Source: Mucilaginibacter roseus (GTDB lineage: Bacteria; Bacteroidota; Bacteroidia; Sphingobacteriales; Sphingobacteriaceae). Taken from it: a stretch of 64,000 nucleotides of DNA. The notes beneath the pieces were generated by a model that saw only the letters and a list, made by a program, of their open reading frames with translations, ran no database searches and was not told the origin of the DNA. Shown here one piece after another: positions 46,000-54,901 of the stretch (within the stretch, counting starts at the first letter, position 1; each line of letters opens with the position of its first letter). The position numbers were made by a program, and so were the translations under genes. The DNA lies in assembly GCF_021215455.1 (NCBI RefSeq), contig NZ_JAJPWV010000002.1, positions 558,001 to 622,000 on the forward strand. The letters are read 5' to 3'.

Positions 46000-46830
46000 C
46001 TACCGCGCATATTTATCTAACTGGGCAAACAACGCTTTGTTGTCGCTTGGCCTTTTGGCATCAGTTTCAACTATTTTACCGGCAGCGTTTACAATTACAT
46101 AAGTTGGCATCAGTATCCGCCTCGAGTTGTCGTGCACCGCATCCTTAAACAGTTTAGCGTACTGTTCGCTGCTTACAAAAACATGCATGCCTTCAACATC
46201 ATATTTATCTACCTGCTTCCGCCACAGGTATTTATTCCCCTGTGAGATATAGAGATAGCCTATCTTGCCTGATTGACGGTACCTGTTTTTTAAAGGCTTT
46301 GTAAAATCACGGAACTCAGCCAGGCACGGGCCACAGGTTGTTCCCCAGAAATCAACGTAAACTACTTTCCCTTTAAAATTGTCGGTTACAATTTTATTAA
46401 GATCAACTTCCGCATTATCAACTTCTACAAACTTTATATTCTTGTTTTGAGGACTGAGCGTTAGCGCCCATACGTATTTCGCTCCGATAAACAAAACCAT
46501 TAACACAATGGTAAACGCAAGTGGCTTAGCTATTTTGCCGGTTACACGTTTATACTTTACAAGCAGCCAGATGCCGCCAACTAATAATGCCACCGCCAAA
46601 AAGCCTTTGAAATAGATCAGCATATTCAATAAATAGTTGCGTTCGAGAATGCTATCCAGAATGTGCGCTTTTTGTTCGCGGCTCAAATCGTATACATTTT
46701 GTACTACGTTGATCATCTCCTCACGCACATCCTTATTCCAGGCCAGCAAATGCTCTGAAATATCGATGCATAAAACGGGAATTAAAGCAAGCATAATTGC
46801 AGCCGCCCAAAAAAGCCTTGACCTTACCAT
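46000..46830 (-). CDS. Membrane-anchored TlpA-like thioredoxin-fold protein
   Basis: 276 residues. About three membrane helices (near 5-25, 68-86 and 95-112) precede a periplasmic thioredoxin domain (about 125-276). The redox motif is C-G-P-C in VVYVDFWGTTCGPCLAEF, with conserved Trp replaced by Thr before the first Cys. IMPTYVIVNAAGKI is the cis-proline segment. It is likely a thiol-disulfide reductase facing the periplasm, and its position next to heme genes makes cytochrome maturation a plausible use, although this is inference. Transcribed alone, divergent from the small lipoprotein gene. Confidence 0.83.
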   Translation of the reverse strand: MVRSRLFWAAAIMLALIPVLCIDISEHLLAWNKDVREEMINVVQNVYDLSREQKAHILDSILERNYLLNMLIYFKGFLAVALLVGGIWLLVKYKRVTGKIAKPLAFTIVLMVLFIGAKYVWALTLSPQNKNIKFVEVDNAEVDLNKIVTDNFKGKVVYVDFWGTTCGPCLAEFRDFTKPLKNRYRQSGKIGYLYISQGNKYLWRKQVDKYDVEGMHVFVSSEQYAKLFKDAVHDNSRRILMPTYVIVNAAGKIVETDAKRPSDNKALFAQLDKYAR

Positions 46831-46913
46831 ATTGCAATGTAGATAAAATATTTACATCGTAAATAATACAATATGTTAAGCCTCAATACTTACTGAAAAA
46901 GCTAAATTGCGCC

Positions 46914-47405
46914 ATGCGCTTAAACTTTTGCTTATTGCTGATTACGTTATTTGCGGCCGCCTGCTCCAATAAAAAAGTGGATGAGCACACGGCCGCGGCA
47001 ATAAACAGCAATGCTAAAAAGTGGGTAGCTAAAAACCTGGCCGACACCCCGGGGTACAAGCCGGTTAACTTTAGCAGTATAGATAGTATCGTACTTTCCT
47101 ATCGTAATGACAGTGCTTATATCAGGCTTGAGGATTCCATTATGCAGATAGAGGCATTGCGTTTTCAGGAAATGGGCGAGAATTTTAAGCTGTTTACGGC
47201 GCGTAAGCAAAGCGGATATTATGAGAAAAAACAGGCCGGGTTCAGGCAACAACAAATTGCTATTATGAATACGATGAAGCCTAAATTTGTTGGCTATAAG
47301 TTAGATCACCACTTTACGGTGACTGACAGCAGCGGGGCCGCATTGCTGAATAAGTATATTTTGTGTTTTGACCGGGATGGAAACCTTACCGGGGTTTTAC
47401 GATAA
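46914..47405 (+). CDS. Small hypothetical lipoprotein
   Basis: 163 residues with a lipoprotein signal (MRLNFCLLLITLFAAACS, modified Cys at 17). The mature part is charged and largely helical (KKVDEHTAAAINSNAKKWVAKN; YEKKQAGFRQQQIAIMNTM) with a final beta segment. No family recognised. It is the only plus-strand gene inside the heme region, ending 3 bases before the convergent hemA stop. Confidence 0.75.
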   Translation: MRLNFCLLLITLFAAACSNKKVDEHTAAAINSNAKKWVAKNLADTPGYKPVNFSSIDSIVLSYRNDSAYIRLEDSIMQIEALRFQEMGENFKLFTARKQSGYYEKKQAGFRQQQIAIMNTMKPKFVGYKLDHHFTVTDSSGAALLNKYILCFDRDGNLTGVLR

Positions 47406-47408
47406 CGA

Positions 47409-48635
47409 TCAGTTTTCGTTGATCAATATATCCTTCGCCATTACCATAGGTACGCTGATATATTTCTTTTCCATGTAGCTGATCACCTTTTCCAATACCT
47501 CTCGTGATTGCTGATCGAGGCTTTGCACTTCGTCAACAAAAACGGTATTAAGGGCAGTACTGCGAATTTCCTTTATTTTTTCGGGCACCTGGCGCATGGC
47601 AATTTCCACACGGCGTTGCTTAAGCTGCAAGTTAAATTCGCCAATGTTCTCGTCAATAATGGCTTCGGCATGTACCAGTTCCTGATAGCGCTCCTGCAGG
47701 TTACGTTTAGCCACCTCGTTAAGCGAATGCACCTCGATAAAGTTTACCGGGAACTGCTCCAGTACTTCGGCAGCGGTATCATTCGGAACGGCAAGGTCAA
47801 CTATGGTTTTACGGCCGGTATCGCCATTTAATAATGATGCATAAAGCTCCGGCGTAATAATAGGCAGTGTTGCAGAGGTACAGGTGATGATAGCGTCAAA
47901 CCCGTTTTTATAGTTAGCCAGCTCTTCCAGCCCGTAAGCTTCACCGCCCAGATCGGCCGCTAATTGCTCTGCATTGGCTACCGTACGGTTAAATACTGTA
48001 AAGTTGCTGAATTTATGTTTTTGAAGATACTTGCTGATATTGCGGTTAGTTTCGCCTGCGCCTATGATAAGAATGCGGGCGTTTGAGCAAAGTTTAAGAT
48101 CCTTTAATTTGCGGTAAGCCAATGACACTACCGATATCGGATTTTTAGAGATATTGGTATGGGTGTAAACTTCCTTTGCGGTTTTAACCACACAATTCAT
48201 TACCATACGCAGGTAGTCGCCGGTAAGGCCACCTTCTCTGCCCTGCTCATAAGCTTTGCGTATCTGGGCTAAAATTTCCTTTTCGCCAACCACCAAGCTT
48301 TCTAATGAGCATGAGGTGCGTAACAGGTGGTTCAACGCATCCTGCCCCTCGTAAATAACGGCGGCATCCATAAAGGTACCCATATAGTGTGAGCATAAGC
48401 CCATCTCGAGCGAACCGATGAATTTTTCGGCGAAAGGCCTGTCAACTTCCTGAGAGGTAGCCATAACAAATACTACACGGTTACAGGTAGCCAGGTAAAA
48501 TAATTCGGAAATGCCAAATTCAACCTTAACCCTTTGAAGTTTCACAGTCAGATCCTCCTGGCATATCACCAATTTCCCCAACTCCTTCAGCTCGATCTGT
48601 TTGTGCGTAAAAGCTATAACCTTTAAATACTTCAA
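47409..48635 (-). CDS. hemA: Glutamyl-tRNA reductase
   Basis: 408 residues. Catalytic C51 in L-A-T-C-N-R, the GEKEILAQIRKAYEQG segment (about 115-130), the NADPH-binding motif ILIIGAGETNRNI (about 188-200) and the C-terminal dimerisation helix are present. It reduces glutamyl-tRNA(Glu) to glutamate 1-semialdehyde, the first committed step of this C5 heme pathway. The start is a TTG at 48635 just before K-Y-L-K-V-I-A-F; no in-frame ATG or GTG precedes it. A good promoter gives a leader of roughly 16 bases. The hemC-hemD fusion also starts at TTG. Confidence 0.95.
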   Translation of the reverse strand: MKYLKVIAFTHKQIELKELGKLVICQEDLTVKLQRVKVEFGISELFYLATCNRVVFVMATSQEVDRPFAEKFIGSLEMGLCSHYMGTFMDAAVIYEGQDALNHLLRTSCSLESLVVGEKEILAQIRKAYEQGREGGLTGDYLRMVMNCVVKTAKEVYTHTNISKNPISVVSLAYRKLKDLKLCSNARILIIGAGETNRNISKYLQKHKFSNFTVFNRTVANAEQLAADLGGEAYGLEELANYKNGFDAIITCTSATLPIITPELYASLLNGDTGRKTIVDLAVPNDTAAEVLEQFPVNFIEVHSLNEVAKRNLQERYQELVHAEAIIDENIGEFNLQLKQRRVEIAMRQVPEKIKEIRSTALNTVFVDEVQSLDQQSREVLEKVISYMEKKYISVPMVMAKDILINEN

Positions 48636-48657
48636 AGCAGTTTTAAATTTAACCCAA

Positions 48658-48691
48658 CAAAAATAACAGGAATAAATACCCCTTATGTCAA
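48658..48691 (-). promoter_or_regulatory. hemA promoter
   Basis: TTG (48691-48689), a 23-base spacer and TATTTTTG (48665-48658) on the minus strand fit the Bacteroidota consensus. Transcription would start about 15 bases before the TTG codon. The rest of the gap 48666-48938 is AT-rich and holds a short plus-strand reading frame that I do not credit as a gene. Confidence 0.6.
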
Positions 48692-48938
48692 CACTTTGTC
48701 AAACAGCCGTATTTAGAATGTGTATAAATAACCTACAGTTCTTGATTACGGGGTCGCAAATAAACATTTTTCAGTTCGCACATACAACATGGCAAAACAA
48801 TATTTTGCATTTGCGGCTTATCACTTATCCTTGTTAGTAAGTACCTGTTAATTATGGCTAAGGTTGCCTATGCTAATTTATTATTATGCCTGCTGATGTT
48901 TGTAAGCGGGTTAATTCTCAATCACAAAAAATTACTAA

Positions 48939-49325
48939 ATGAAAAAGGCAGCGCTAATAATCATGATCCTAGGCTATCTGCTCGCGGGTATAAATCACTT
49001 CATTCACCCGGCATCATACATAAAAATTATACCGCAATACCTGCCAATGCCAGTCACCTTAAATTTATTGGCAGGCATATTTGAAGTGCTTTTTGCCTTG
49101 ATGTTGATATTCAGACAAACGAGAAAGTTAGCCTCCTACGGCATCATATTGATGCTGATTGCCTTTTTGCCTGTACATATTGATATGGTTGTACGCGCAC
49201 CTATGCAATTGGGCAACGTAACGGTAACGCCCCTATTGGCATGGGTTCGTTTAATTGTATTGCAACCGTTGCTTATTGCCTGGGCCTGGTGGTGCGGATC
49301 AGCCGGCCATAAACCTGCGGCATAA
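48939..49325 (+). CDS. DoxX-like small membrane protein
   Basis: 128 residues with four predicted helices, spanning almost the whole protein. The opening AALIIMILGYLLAGINHFIHPASYIKIIPQYLP resembles the DoxX/DoxD-like pattern of a first helix followed by N-H-F and a P-rich loop, with GIFEVLFALMLI for the second helix. Members are linked to quinone reduction or oxidative-stress complexes but mostly uncharacterised. It ends 47 bases before the alpha/beta hydrolase gene on the same strand, so they may be co-transcribed. Confidence 0.78.
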   Translation: MKKAALIIMILGYLLAGINHFIHPASYIKIIPQYLPMPVTLNLLAGIFEVLFALMLIFRQTRKLASYGIILMLIAFLPVHIDMVVRAPMQLGNVTVTPLLAWVRLIVLQPLLIAWAWWCGSAGHKPAA

Positions 49326-49372
49326 ACAAAACCACTTGCATACCGTTACAATAATACAACCGTTTATTGCAA

Positions 49373-50206
49373 ATGATAGTACAGGACCATTTTGTTACCC
49401 CCGGCGCTAAGGGCCGCCCCATCTCGCTTGATATTACCGTTGATACTGATAACCGGGAAGCACCGCTTGTTATTTTTGCGCATGGTTTTAAGGGATTTAA
49501 GGATTGGGGCACGCATGACCTGGTGGCGCGTTACTTCGCACAAAATGGCTATCGTTTTTTAAAATTCAACTTTTCGCATAACGGCACTACGGCTGAGGAG
49601 CCAACCGAATTTGCCGACCTTACCAGCTTTAGCGAAAACACTTTTTCGATTGAACTGGATGACCTGAAACACGTGCTCGACTTTGCTGCCAGCGGCGCTT
49701 CCTTTAAACGTACTGAGGAAGTTTACCTGATTGGCCATAGCATGGGCGGCGGCATCAGCATCATACAAACGGCTGAAGATTCGCGCATAAAAAAGCTGAT
49801 CACCATGGCTTCGGTGGCTACCTTTCGTAACCTGTGGCCACGCCAGGCCGAGAAGCAATGGAAACTGCTGGGCGTAATGCATTTCCCTAATTACCGCACC
49901 GGGCAGCAAATGCCGGTAAAGGCTTCGCTGCTGGATGACCTGGATAAGCATCCGGAGCGGCTGAATATTATTGTTCGGGCTACGGAGATCACGCAACCCT
50001 GGTTAATTGCGCATGGCGATGCTGACCCAACCGTACCACTGTCGCACGCGGAAGAACTACATGCTGCGCAGCCCAATTCGCAACTTTACGTCATCACCGG
50101 TGGTGATCATGTATTCGGCGGCACACATCCTTATATAGCTAAAGAACTGCCCATAGTGCTAAAAAACTTTTGCGACAAATGCATTACTTTTTTACAAAGC
50201 GATTGA
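49373..50206 (+). CDS. Cytoplasmic alpha/beta hydrolase
   Basis: 277 residues from the ATG at 49373 (an in-frame TTG lies two codons earlier). No signal peptide. Motifs: H-G-F-K-G-F-K oxyanion region (37-43), nucleophile S123 in G-H-S-M-G-G, acid in HGDADPTVP and catalytic histidine in GGDHVFGG. It resembles the family of dienelactone-hydrolase-like and KANL3/Tex30-type small hydrolases. Probably a cytoplasmic esterase or peptidase. The substrate is unknown; the MBL-fold hydrolase gene follows 44 bases later. Confidence 0.82.
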   Translation: MIVQDHFVTPGAKGRPISLDITVDTDNREAPLVIFAHGFKGFKDWGTHDLVARYFAQNGYRFLKFNFSHNGTTAEEPTEFADLTSFSENTFSIELDDLKHVLDFAASGASFKRTEEVYLIGHSMGGGISIIQTAEDSRIKKLITMASVATFRNLWPRQAEKQWKLLGVMHFPNYRTGQQMPVKASLLDDLDKHPERLNIIVRATEITQPWLIAHGDADPTVPLSHAEELHAAQPNSQLYVITGGDHVFGGTHPYIAKELPIVLKNFCDKCITFLQSD

Positions 50207-50250
50207 TTTACAAAGCCCCATATTAGTGTTTATAATTAACACACCACACC

Positions 50251-51240
50251 ATGGGCATACAACCCGCTAAAAAAGAAGGCAAAAAATTTGTCAACGTTAT
50301 ACCTACTGATGCCGCCGGGCTCGGCCGCATGCTGCCGATACTGCGCGAGTACATCACCAATAAAGAAGAAAACGTACCCAAAAAAACATTAGGGCCATTT
50401 AATACGGATGCATCCCTATACAACACACCGCCCGCCGGCGGATTGAGAATTACCTGGATAGGCCACTCCAGCATCATCATCGAAATTGATGGTAAACGCC
50501 TGCTTACTGATCCGGTTTGGAGCCAGCGGGTATCATTCACGCAACGCATAGGGCCCAAACGCTTTTTTGATGCCCCGCTACCGTTAAACCAGTTACCGCA
50601 TATTGATGCCGTGATCAGCTCGCACGATCACTATGATCACCTGGATAAGAACACCATTGAATACCTGGCCACTAAAAACATTCCGTTTATATGCTCATTA
50701 GGCGTTGAGCGATACCTGCGCAAATGGGGAGTTAAAACCGTTACCGAATTAAACTGGGGCGATAGTACGCAGCTTGATCACCTTAAAATAACGGCAACGC
50801 CTGCCAGACATTTCTCCGGAAGAATGTTAAACCGTGATGAAACGCTCTGGTCATCATTCGTGATAAAAGGGCCGCAGCATAATATTTACTTTGGTGCCGA
50901 CTCGGGGCCATCGCCCAGTTTTAAGGATATTGGTGATGCGTTTGGTCCGTTTGATTTAACCATGCTTGAGGTTGGCGCCTATGGCAAATACTGGCCCGAT
51001 ATACACATGGGGCCTGACAATGCCACCAATGCCCATTTAGCTTTAAAAGGCAAGGTAATGCTGCCAATACATTGGGGCACTTTTAATCTTGCTCCGCATG
51101 CCTGGTACGAGCCGGCCGAAAAGGTGATCGACTATGCCGCGCAAAAAGGCATCAGCTTGTTTATGCCATCGCCCGGTACCCCTACTGAGGTTAGCGAAAA
51201 CCTGATCTCTAACTGGTGGACACCTTACCTGAGCTTATAA
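50251..51240 (+). CDS. MBL-fold metallohydrolase, UlaG/NAPE-PLD-like
   Basis: 329 residues with a short basic N-terminal leader that is not a clear signal peptide. The zinc motif is S-H125-D-H127-Y-D129-H130-L-D, and the other ligand region is visible in ADSGPSPSF and MLPIHWGTFNL. The stretch TWIGHSSIIIEIDGKRLLTDPVW (about 68-90) matches N-acyl-phosphatidylethanolamine phospholipase D and UlaG-type lactonases. It probably hydrolyses a phosphodiester or lactone; the exact substrate is unknown. Closed by a hairpin. Confidence 0.86.
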   Translation: MGIQPAKKEGKKFVNVIPTDAAGLGRMLPILREYITNKEENVPKKTLGPFNTDASLYNTPPAGGLRITWIGHSSIIIEIDGKRLLTDPVWSQRVSFTQRIGPKRFFDAPLPLNQLPHIDAVISSHDHYDHLDKNTIEYLATKNIPFICSLGVERYLRKWGVKTVTELNWGDSTQLDHLKITATPARHFSGRMLNRDETLWSSFVIKGPQHNIYFGADSGPSPSFKDIGDAFGPFDLTMLEVGAYGKYWPDIHMGPDNATNAHLALKGKVMLPIHWGTFNLAPHAWYEPAEKVIDYAAQKGISLFMPSPGTPTEVSENLISNWWTPYLSL

Positions 51241-51276
51241 AAAAACAGCGGCCGGGTTATCCGGCCGCTGAAAAAA
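51241..51276 (-). terminator. Intrinsic terminator of the minus-strand TPR gene
   Basis: CAGCGGCCGG (51246-51255) and CCGGCCGCTG (51261-51270) form a perfect 10-bp GC stem around GTTAT. The A-run at 51240-51245 becomes a T-run on the minus strand. On the plus strand the following bases are A-rich, so it is a weaker stop for the MBL gene. Confidence 0.75.
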
Positions 51277-51295
51277 TAAAGCATTAATCAAAAAA

Positions 51296-52699
51296 CTATC
51301 TTGTATACCTGCTGATGATATCAATGATCACCTTGTTTTTTTGCAGTTGCGGTAAATAATCAAACAGGATGTAATGTTTCTCCGGATCAGTGGCCAGCGC
51401 CAGTTCCAACTGGTTCAGCGCCTCATTATAATCGCCCTGGGCAAACAGGTAAGCTACCATACGGTAATATAGCTCGGCCGCGTCAGGATTATTTTTGATG
51501 GCCTGTGTCATCACCTCTATCGCTTCTGCCAGTTTTTCCTGCTCATATAATATGGACGAATAATCTAACCAGGCATCTACATCAACCGGGTTAAGCTCCA
51601 CCACTTTTTCATATGCTTTCTCTGCTTCCTCAACATGCCCCAGTTTGTACTCGGCATCGGCAATGGCAAACCAGTAATCAGCGTTTGACAGGTCAAGGTC
51701 GAGTGCCTTTTTGTAAAAGTGCAGCGCCTCAAAATAGCGTTCCTCAAAATCAAGCGTTACTCCTATCCCAAACCATGCATCAGCCAGCTTGGAATCCATT
51801 TTAACTGATTTTTTGTAGAACGCGCGGGCCTCATCCATCTGCTCCAGTTTCTCGTAGCACTCGCCAATGGCACAGTAAGTATCGGCATTGGGTTGCTCGT
51901 ATTCAAAGGTCTGGCGGTAAACCTCAATAGCTTCAGCATATTTTTCGAGGTTAACCAGCGCGTTGCCTTTATTAAAATAAGCCGACGCGAAGCTGTCCTT
52001 AATCAGGATGGCGTAATCGTAAGCATCAATAGCCTTTTCAAACAAGCCAAGCTTGGTAAAGGCATTGCCCAGGTTATACCAGGCAGCATAGCTGTAAGGC
52101 TCGTTATCAATATATTGCTGATAAAACTGTACGCTTTCCTCCTGGTTGTCGAGCACATCATAGCAAAAAGCCAGTTCGTACAAGGCATCCTGGTTTTCCA
52201 TATTCTGCTCAAGGCAGCGTTTTAAGTACACAACAGCCTGCTCATACTCACCCATATTTTGATGCACATAGGCCATATGCAATAATACCTCATCAGTATC
52301 ATCAGCCAGTTGAAGTGCCTTTTCATAGTTCTCGAGGGCTTCGCTATAGCGCTCCATACTCTCGTACAAATTACCGCGGATGATGTAGATATCCGGGTCA
52401 GACGCTTCGAGCATGGCGGCCTTGTCAAGGGCTTCAAAAGCATCGCTTGCACGGTTGGTAACCATCAGCAATTGTGCCTGCTTAATTAAAAACACTGCGG
52501 CAAACGGGTGCTGGTTACGGGCATACTCCACTACCTGTAATGCTTTCGGCGGATCGTTCTTCTCGATGTAGTAGTCGATAATGTTCTCAAACGCCTGGGC
52601 ATCAAAAAAGTACTGGTCGTGGTTACGAATCATCTCTTCGTAACGTTCTACCGAGAACTTGGGATCCTCAGTAAAACCAAATTCAAATTCTTCTTCCAT
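51296..52699 (-). CDS. Long tetratricopeptide-repeat protein
   Basis: 467 residues, acidic and almost entirely TPR. About a dozen 34-residue units follow each other with the pattern W-x2-L/G-x3-Y/F-x6-A-x3-Y/F-x2-A (for example AAWYNLGNAFTKLGLFEKAIDAYDYAI and AYFNKGNALVNLEKYAEAIEVYRQ). There is no signal peptide or membrane segment, so it is cytoplasmic, likely a protein-protein scaffold. Such proteins are broadly conserved in Bacteroidota but I cannot name the partner. Promoter region upstream shared with the divergent subtilase gene. Confidence 0.87.
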   Translation of the reverse strand: MEEEFEFGFTEDPKFSVERYEEMIRNHDQYFFDAQAFENIIDYYIEKNDPPKALQVVEYARNQHPFAAVFLIKQAQLLMVTNRASDAFEALDKAAMLEASDPDIYIIRGNLYESMERYSEALENYEKALQLADDTDEVLLHMAYVHQNMGEYEQAVVYLKRCLEQNMENQDALYELAFCYDVLDNQEESVQFYQQYIDNEPYSYAAWYNLGNAFTKLGLFEKAIDAYDYAILIKDSFASAYFNKGNALVNLEKYAEAIEVYRQTFEYEQPNADTYCAIGECYEKLEQMDEARAFYKKSVKMDSKLADAWFGIGVTLDFEERYFEALHFYKKALDLDLSNADYWFAIADAEYKLGHVEEAEKAYEKVVELNPVDVDAWLDYSSILYEQEKLAEAIEVMTQAIKNNPDAAELYYRMVAYLFAQGDYNEALNQLELALATDPEKHYILFDYLPQLQKNKVIIDIISRYTR

Positions 52700-53120
52700 T
52701 CACTAATTTGTTTGCAGAACATCTCGCTTATAAAGCAATCATATTAAAATGTTGCTTTTTAAGGCTTATTTGCATTGAATTTAACAACTAAAATCAATGT
52801 GGTATTTATTTAGTTTTCCACATCCGAACATTAGCTAACAACCTGCAGCTGTAACTACCTGATAATAAACAAATATTAAAGGGCAAGAATACGGCGGAGG
52901 GTTGATGGCCGAAATCGGATTAAAAAATTACCTTTGATAAAGATACAACATTATACGCAACCTTGTTGTTAATCCGTTTACTGTTTACATATAAACGACA
53001 AAAACTATAAATTTAGTACAACACCGCAAACATGGCCGCGCATAGAGGTATTCTTCCTTATAAACAATCATTGCCCGCCAGTCATTATAGATCATACACT
53101 TTAAAACAATACAGTTATAC
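52700..53120. promoter_or_regulatory. 421-base divergent regulatory gap with a subtilase promoter
   Basis: No gene is visible. On the plus strand TTG (52902-52904), a 24-base spacer and TACCTTTG (52929-52936) resemble the Bacteroidota promoter. Transcription would start near 52943, giving the subtilase gene an unusually long 5' leader of about 175 bases. I see no stable named RNA structure in that leader. The region near 52700-52760 is AT-rich and probably contains the TPR gene promoter, which I could not pin down. Confidence 0.5.
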
Positions 53121-54773
53121 ATGCTTAATTTTAAACAGACGATAGCCGCCCCCTTGCTTGCCAGCGCTTTATTGCTTACGGTTGGCGCGCATGCCCAAAC
53201 ACCGGCGGCACCCGCTGCGCCTGCGGCCGAATTGCCAAAGAACTGGCACCTGCTCGACCTGAAGACCGATGGTTACTTTGGCATAAGCCTTACCCCGGCT
53301 TATGAATTGATAAAAGGCAAAAAAAGTAAAACGGTGGTAGTAGCCACCATTGATAGCGGTATTGATACCGCACAAAAGGACCTGGCACCCATACTTTGGG
53401 TAAACCCGAAAGAAAAAGCCGCCAACGGCAAGGATGACGACAAAAACGGTTACGTTGATGATGTACACGGCTGGAACTTTTTAGGCGGCCCGGGCGGCAA
53501 AGCCGATTATACCGAAACTACTGAGGAAGTGCGTGAATACAATCGCCTGAAAGGTAAATACGCAAGCATTACCGCAGCAAACGCTACTGATAAAAAAGAA
53601 TTTGCCTACTGGCAACAGGTAAAGGCAACACACGATACTACCGTTGCTAAAGCTAAAACGGAGACCGATCAGTTATCGCCGGTATTGAACGTATTGATGG
53701 CTACCAGCGGTTACATTAAACGCGAACTTAAACTGAATGCCGAAGGTTCATTTAAAAAAGGCGACCTGGAGAAGATCACTTCCGCTAATGATACCATTAT
53801 GCAGAGCAAAGCCATATGGCAGTCAATCTTTACCCAGCAAGGCGGGGATGATGATGCCGCGGGTGTTATTAAGGAGCTTAGCGAATATCTTACCAAACTG
53901 AATAACGACCTCAACCCTGACCTTACTTCGCGCCAGCGCATAGTAGGTGATAACCCGGATGTTTGGGACACCAAGCCTTACGGCAGCAACATCCTTAAAT
54001 TCCCGGATGCATCGCATGGTACTGGCGTTGCAGGCCTGATCGGTGCGGTACGCAACAACGGTTACGGTATTGATGGCGTTGCCGATAATGTGCGCATAAT
54101 GGGTATAAAGGCCGTTCCGAATGGTGATGAATACGACAAGGATATAGCCAAAGCTATCCGCTACGCGGTTGATAACGGTGCCAAGATTATTAACATGAGC
54201 TTTGGTAAAAAACTATCGCCACATAAAAAATGGGTGGATGAGGCCTTTAAATACGCAGCATCAAAAGACGTATTGCTGGTGCAGGCCGCAGGTAACGATA
54301 ACCAGGATGTTGATGCAAAACCACAATTCCCGAATGATACCTTTGAGGATGGCTCGGTTACAGATATGGACAACGTGATTGTAGTAGGCGCATCAGCCGC
54401 TAAAAACGACCAGGAACTGGCCGGATCATTCAGCAACTATGGTAAAAAGAATGTGGACGTTTTCGCTCCCGGCGTAAAGGTAACGTCGGTTGACAAGGAT
54501 GCCGAGTTTAACACGGCAGACGGTACCAGCTTTGCCTCGCCAATTACAGCAGGTGTTGCGGCCTTAGTGTTAGAGTATTATCCTAAACTGAGCGCCAAAC
54601 AACTGAAACAGGTTATCCTGCAATCGGCCACGCCACTTAACGGCACCATGGTGTTAAAACCAGGCAGCAAAACCGATAAGGTTGACTTTACCACCCTATC
54701 AAAAACAGGCGGCATTGTTAATGCCCAAAAAGCGTTAGAAATAGCTGCTACGTTAAAGGGCGAAAGGAAATAA
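53121..54773 (+). CDS. Exported subtilisin-family (S8) serine protease with a large insertion
   Basis: 550 residues with a signal peptide (cleavage near AHAQ) followed by a short Ala-Pro stretch. The catalytic triad is D78 in A-T-I-D-S-G, H299 in S-H-G-T-G-V-A-G and S470 in G-T-S-F-A-S-P. D and H are about 221 residues apart, compared with about 30-40 in classical subtilisins; the intervening 100-290 region is a helical insertion with the segments EVREYNRLKGKYAS and SEYLTKLNNDLNP. There is no obvious separate propeptide domain. Expected to be a periplasmic or secreted endopeptidase. Preceded by a long untranslated leader. Confidence 0.92.
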   Translation: MLNFKQTIAAPLLASALLLTVGAHAQTPAAPAAPAAELPKNWHLLDLKTDGYFGISLTPAYELIKGKKSKTVVVATIDSGIDTAQKDLAPILWVNPKEKAANGKDDDKNGYVDDVHGWNFLGGPGGKADYTETTEEVREYNRLKGKYASITAANATDKKEFAYWQQVKATHDTTVAKAKTETDQLSPVLNVLMATSGYIKRELKLNAEGSFKKGDLEKITSANDTIMQSKAIWQSIFTQQGGDDDAAGVIKELSEYLTKLNNDLNPDLTSRQRIVGDNPDVWDTKPYGSNILKFPDASHGTGVAGLIGAVRNNGYGIDGVADNVRIMGIKAVPNGDEYDKDIAKAIRYAVDNGAKIINMSFGKKLSPHKKWVDEAFKYAASKDVLLVQAAGNDNQDVDAKPQFPNDTFEDGSVTDMDNVIVVGASAAKNDQELAGSFSNYGKKNVDVFAPGVKVTSVDKDAEFNTADGTSFASPITAGVAALVLEYYPKLSAKQLKQVILQSATPLNGTMVLKPGSKTDKVDFTTLSKTGGIVNAQKALEIAATLKGERK

Positions 54774-54776
54774 GTT

Positions 54777-54808
54777 GGTGAGCGGTGAGTAGTGAGTGGT
54801 GAGTAGTC
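54777..54808. repeat. Short direct repeats (GGTGAGTAGTGA)
   Basis: GGTGAGCGGTGAGTAGTGAG followed by TGGTGAGTAGT: four tandem GTGAG units within 32 bases right after the subtilase stop. They resemble the low-complexity tails of dispersed repeats elsewhere. No coding meaning. Confidence 0.55.
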
Positions 54809-54855
54809 ATCGGAGATTAGAAATTGAAAACTGCCACCATACACTGCAATTATAA

Positions 54856-54901
54856 AAAAGTAAAGGGCCTGGTAAAATTTACCGGACCCTTTACTTTTTT
54901 A
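54856..54901. terminator. Bidirectional intrinsic terminator
   Basis: AAAAAGTAAAGGG pairs with CCCTTTACTTTTT, and an inner GGTAAA/TTTACC extends the stem. It separates the subtilase gene from the convergent DUF4153 gene, whose stop lies at its right end. Confidence 0.85.

Noticed and set aside
48854..49084. 76-codon frame with a hydrophobic start before the DoxX gene
   Set aside because: It overlaps the DoxX-like gene in another frame, loses its hydrophobic pattern after 25 residues and ends without family features.
54777..54808. GTGAG direct repeats as a possible short tandem array or regulatory site
   Set aside because: Only four short units just after a stop codon and upstream of a terminator; looks like a relic of low-complexity repeat sequence.
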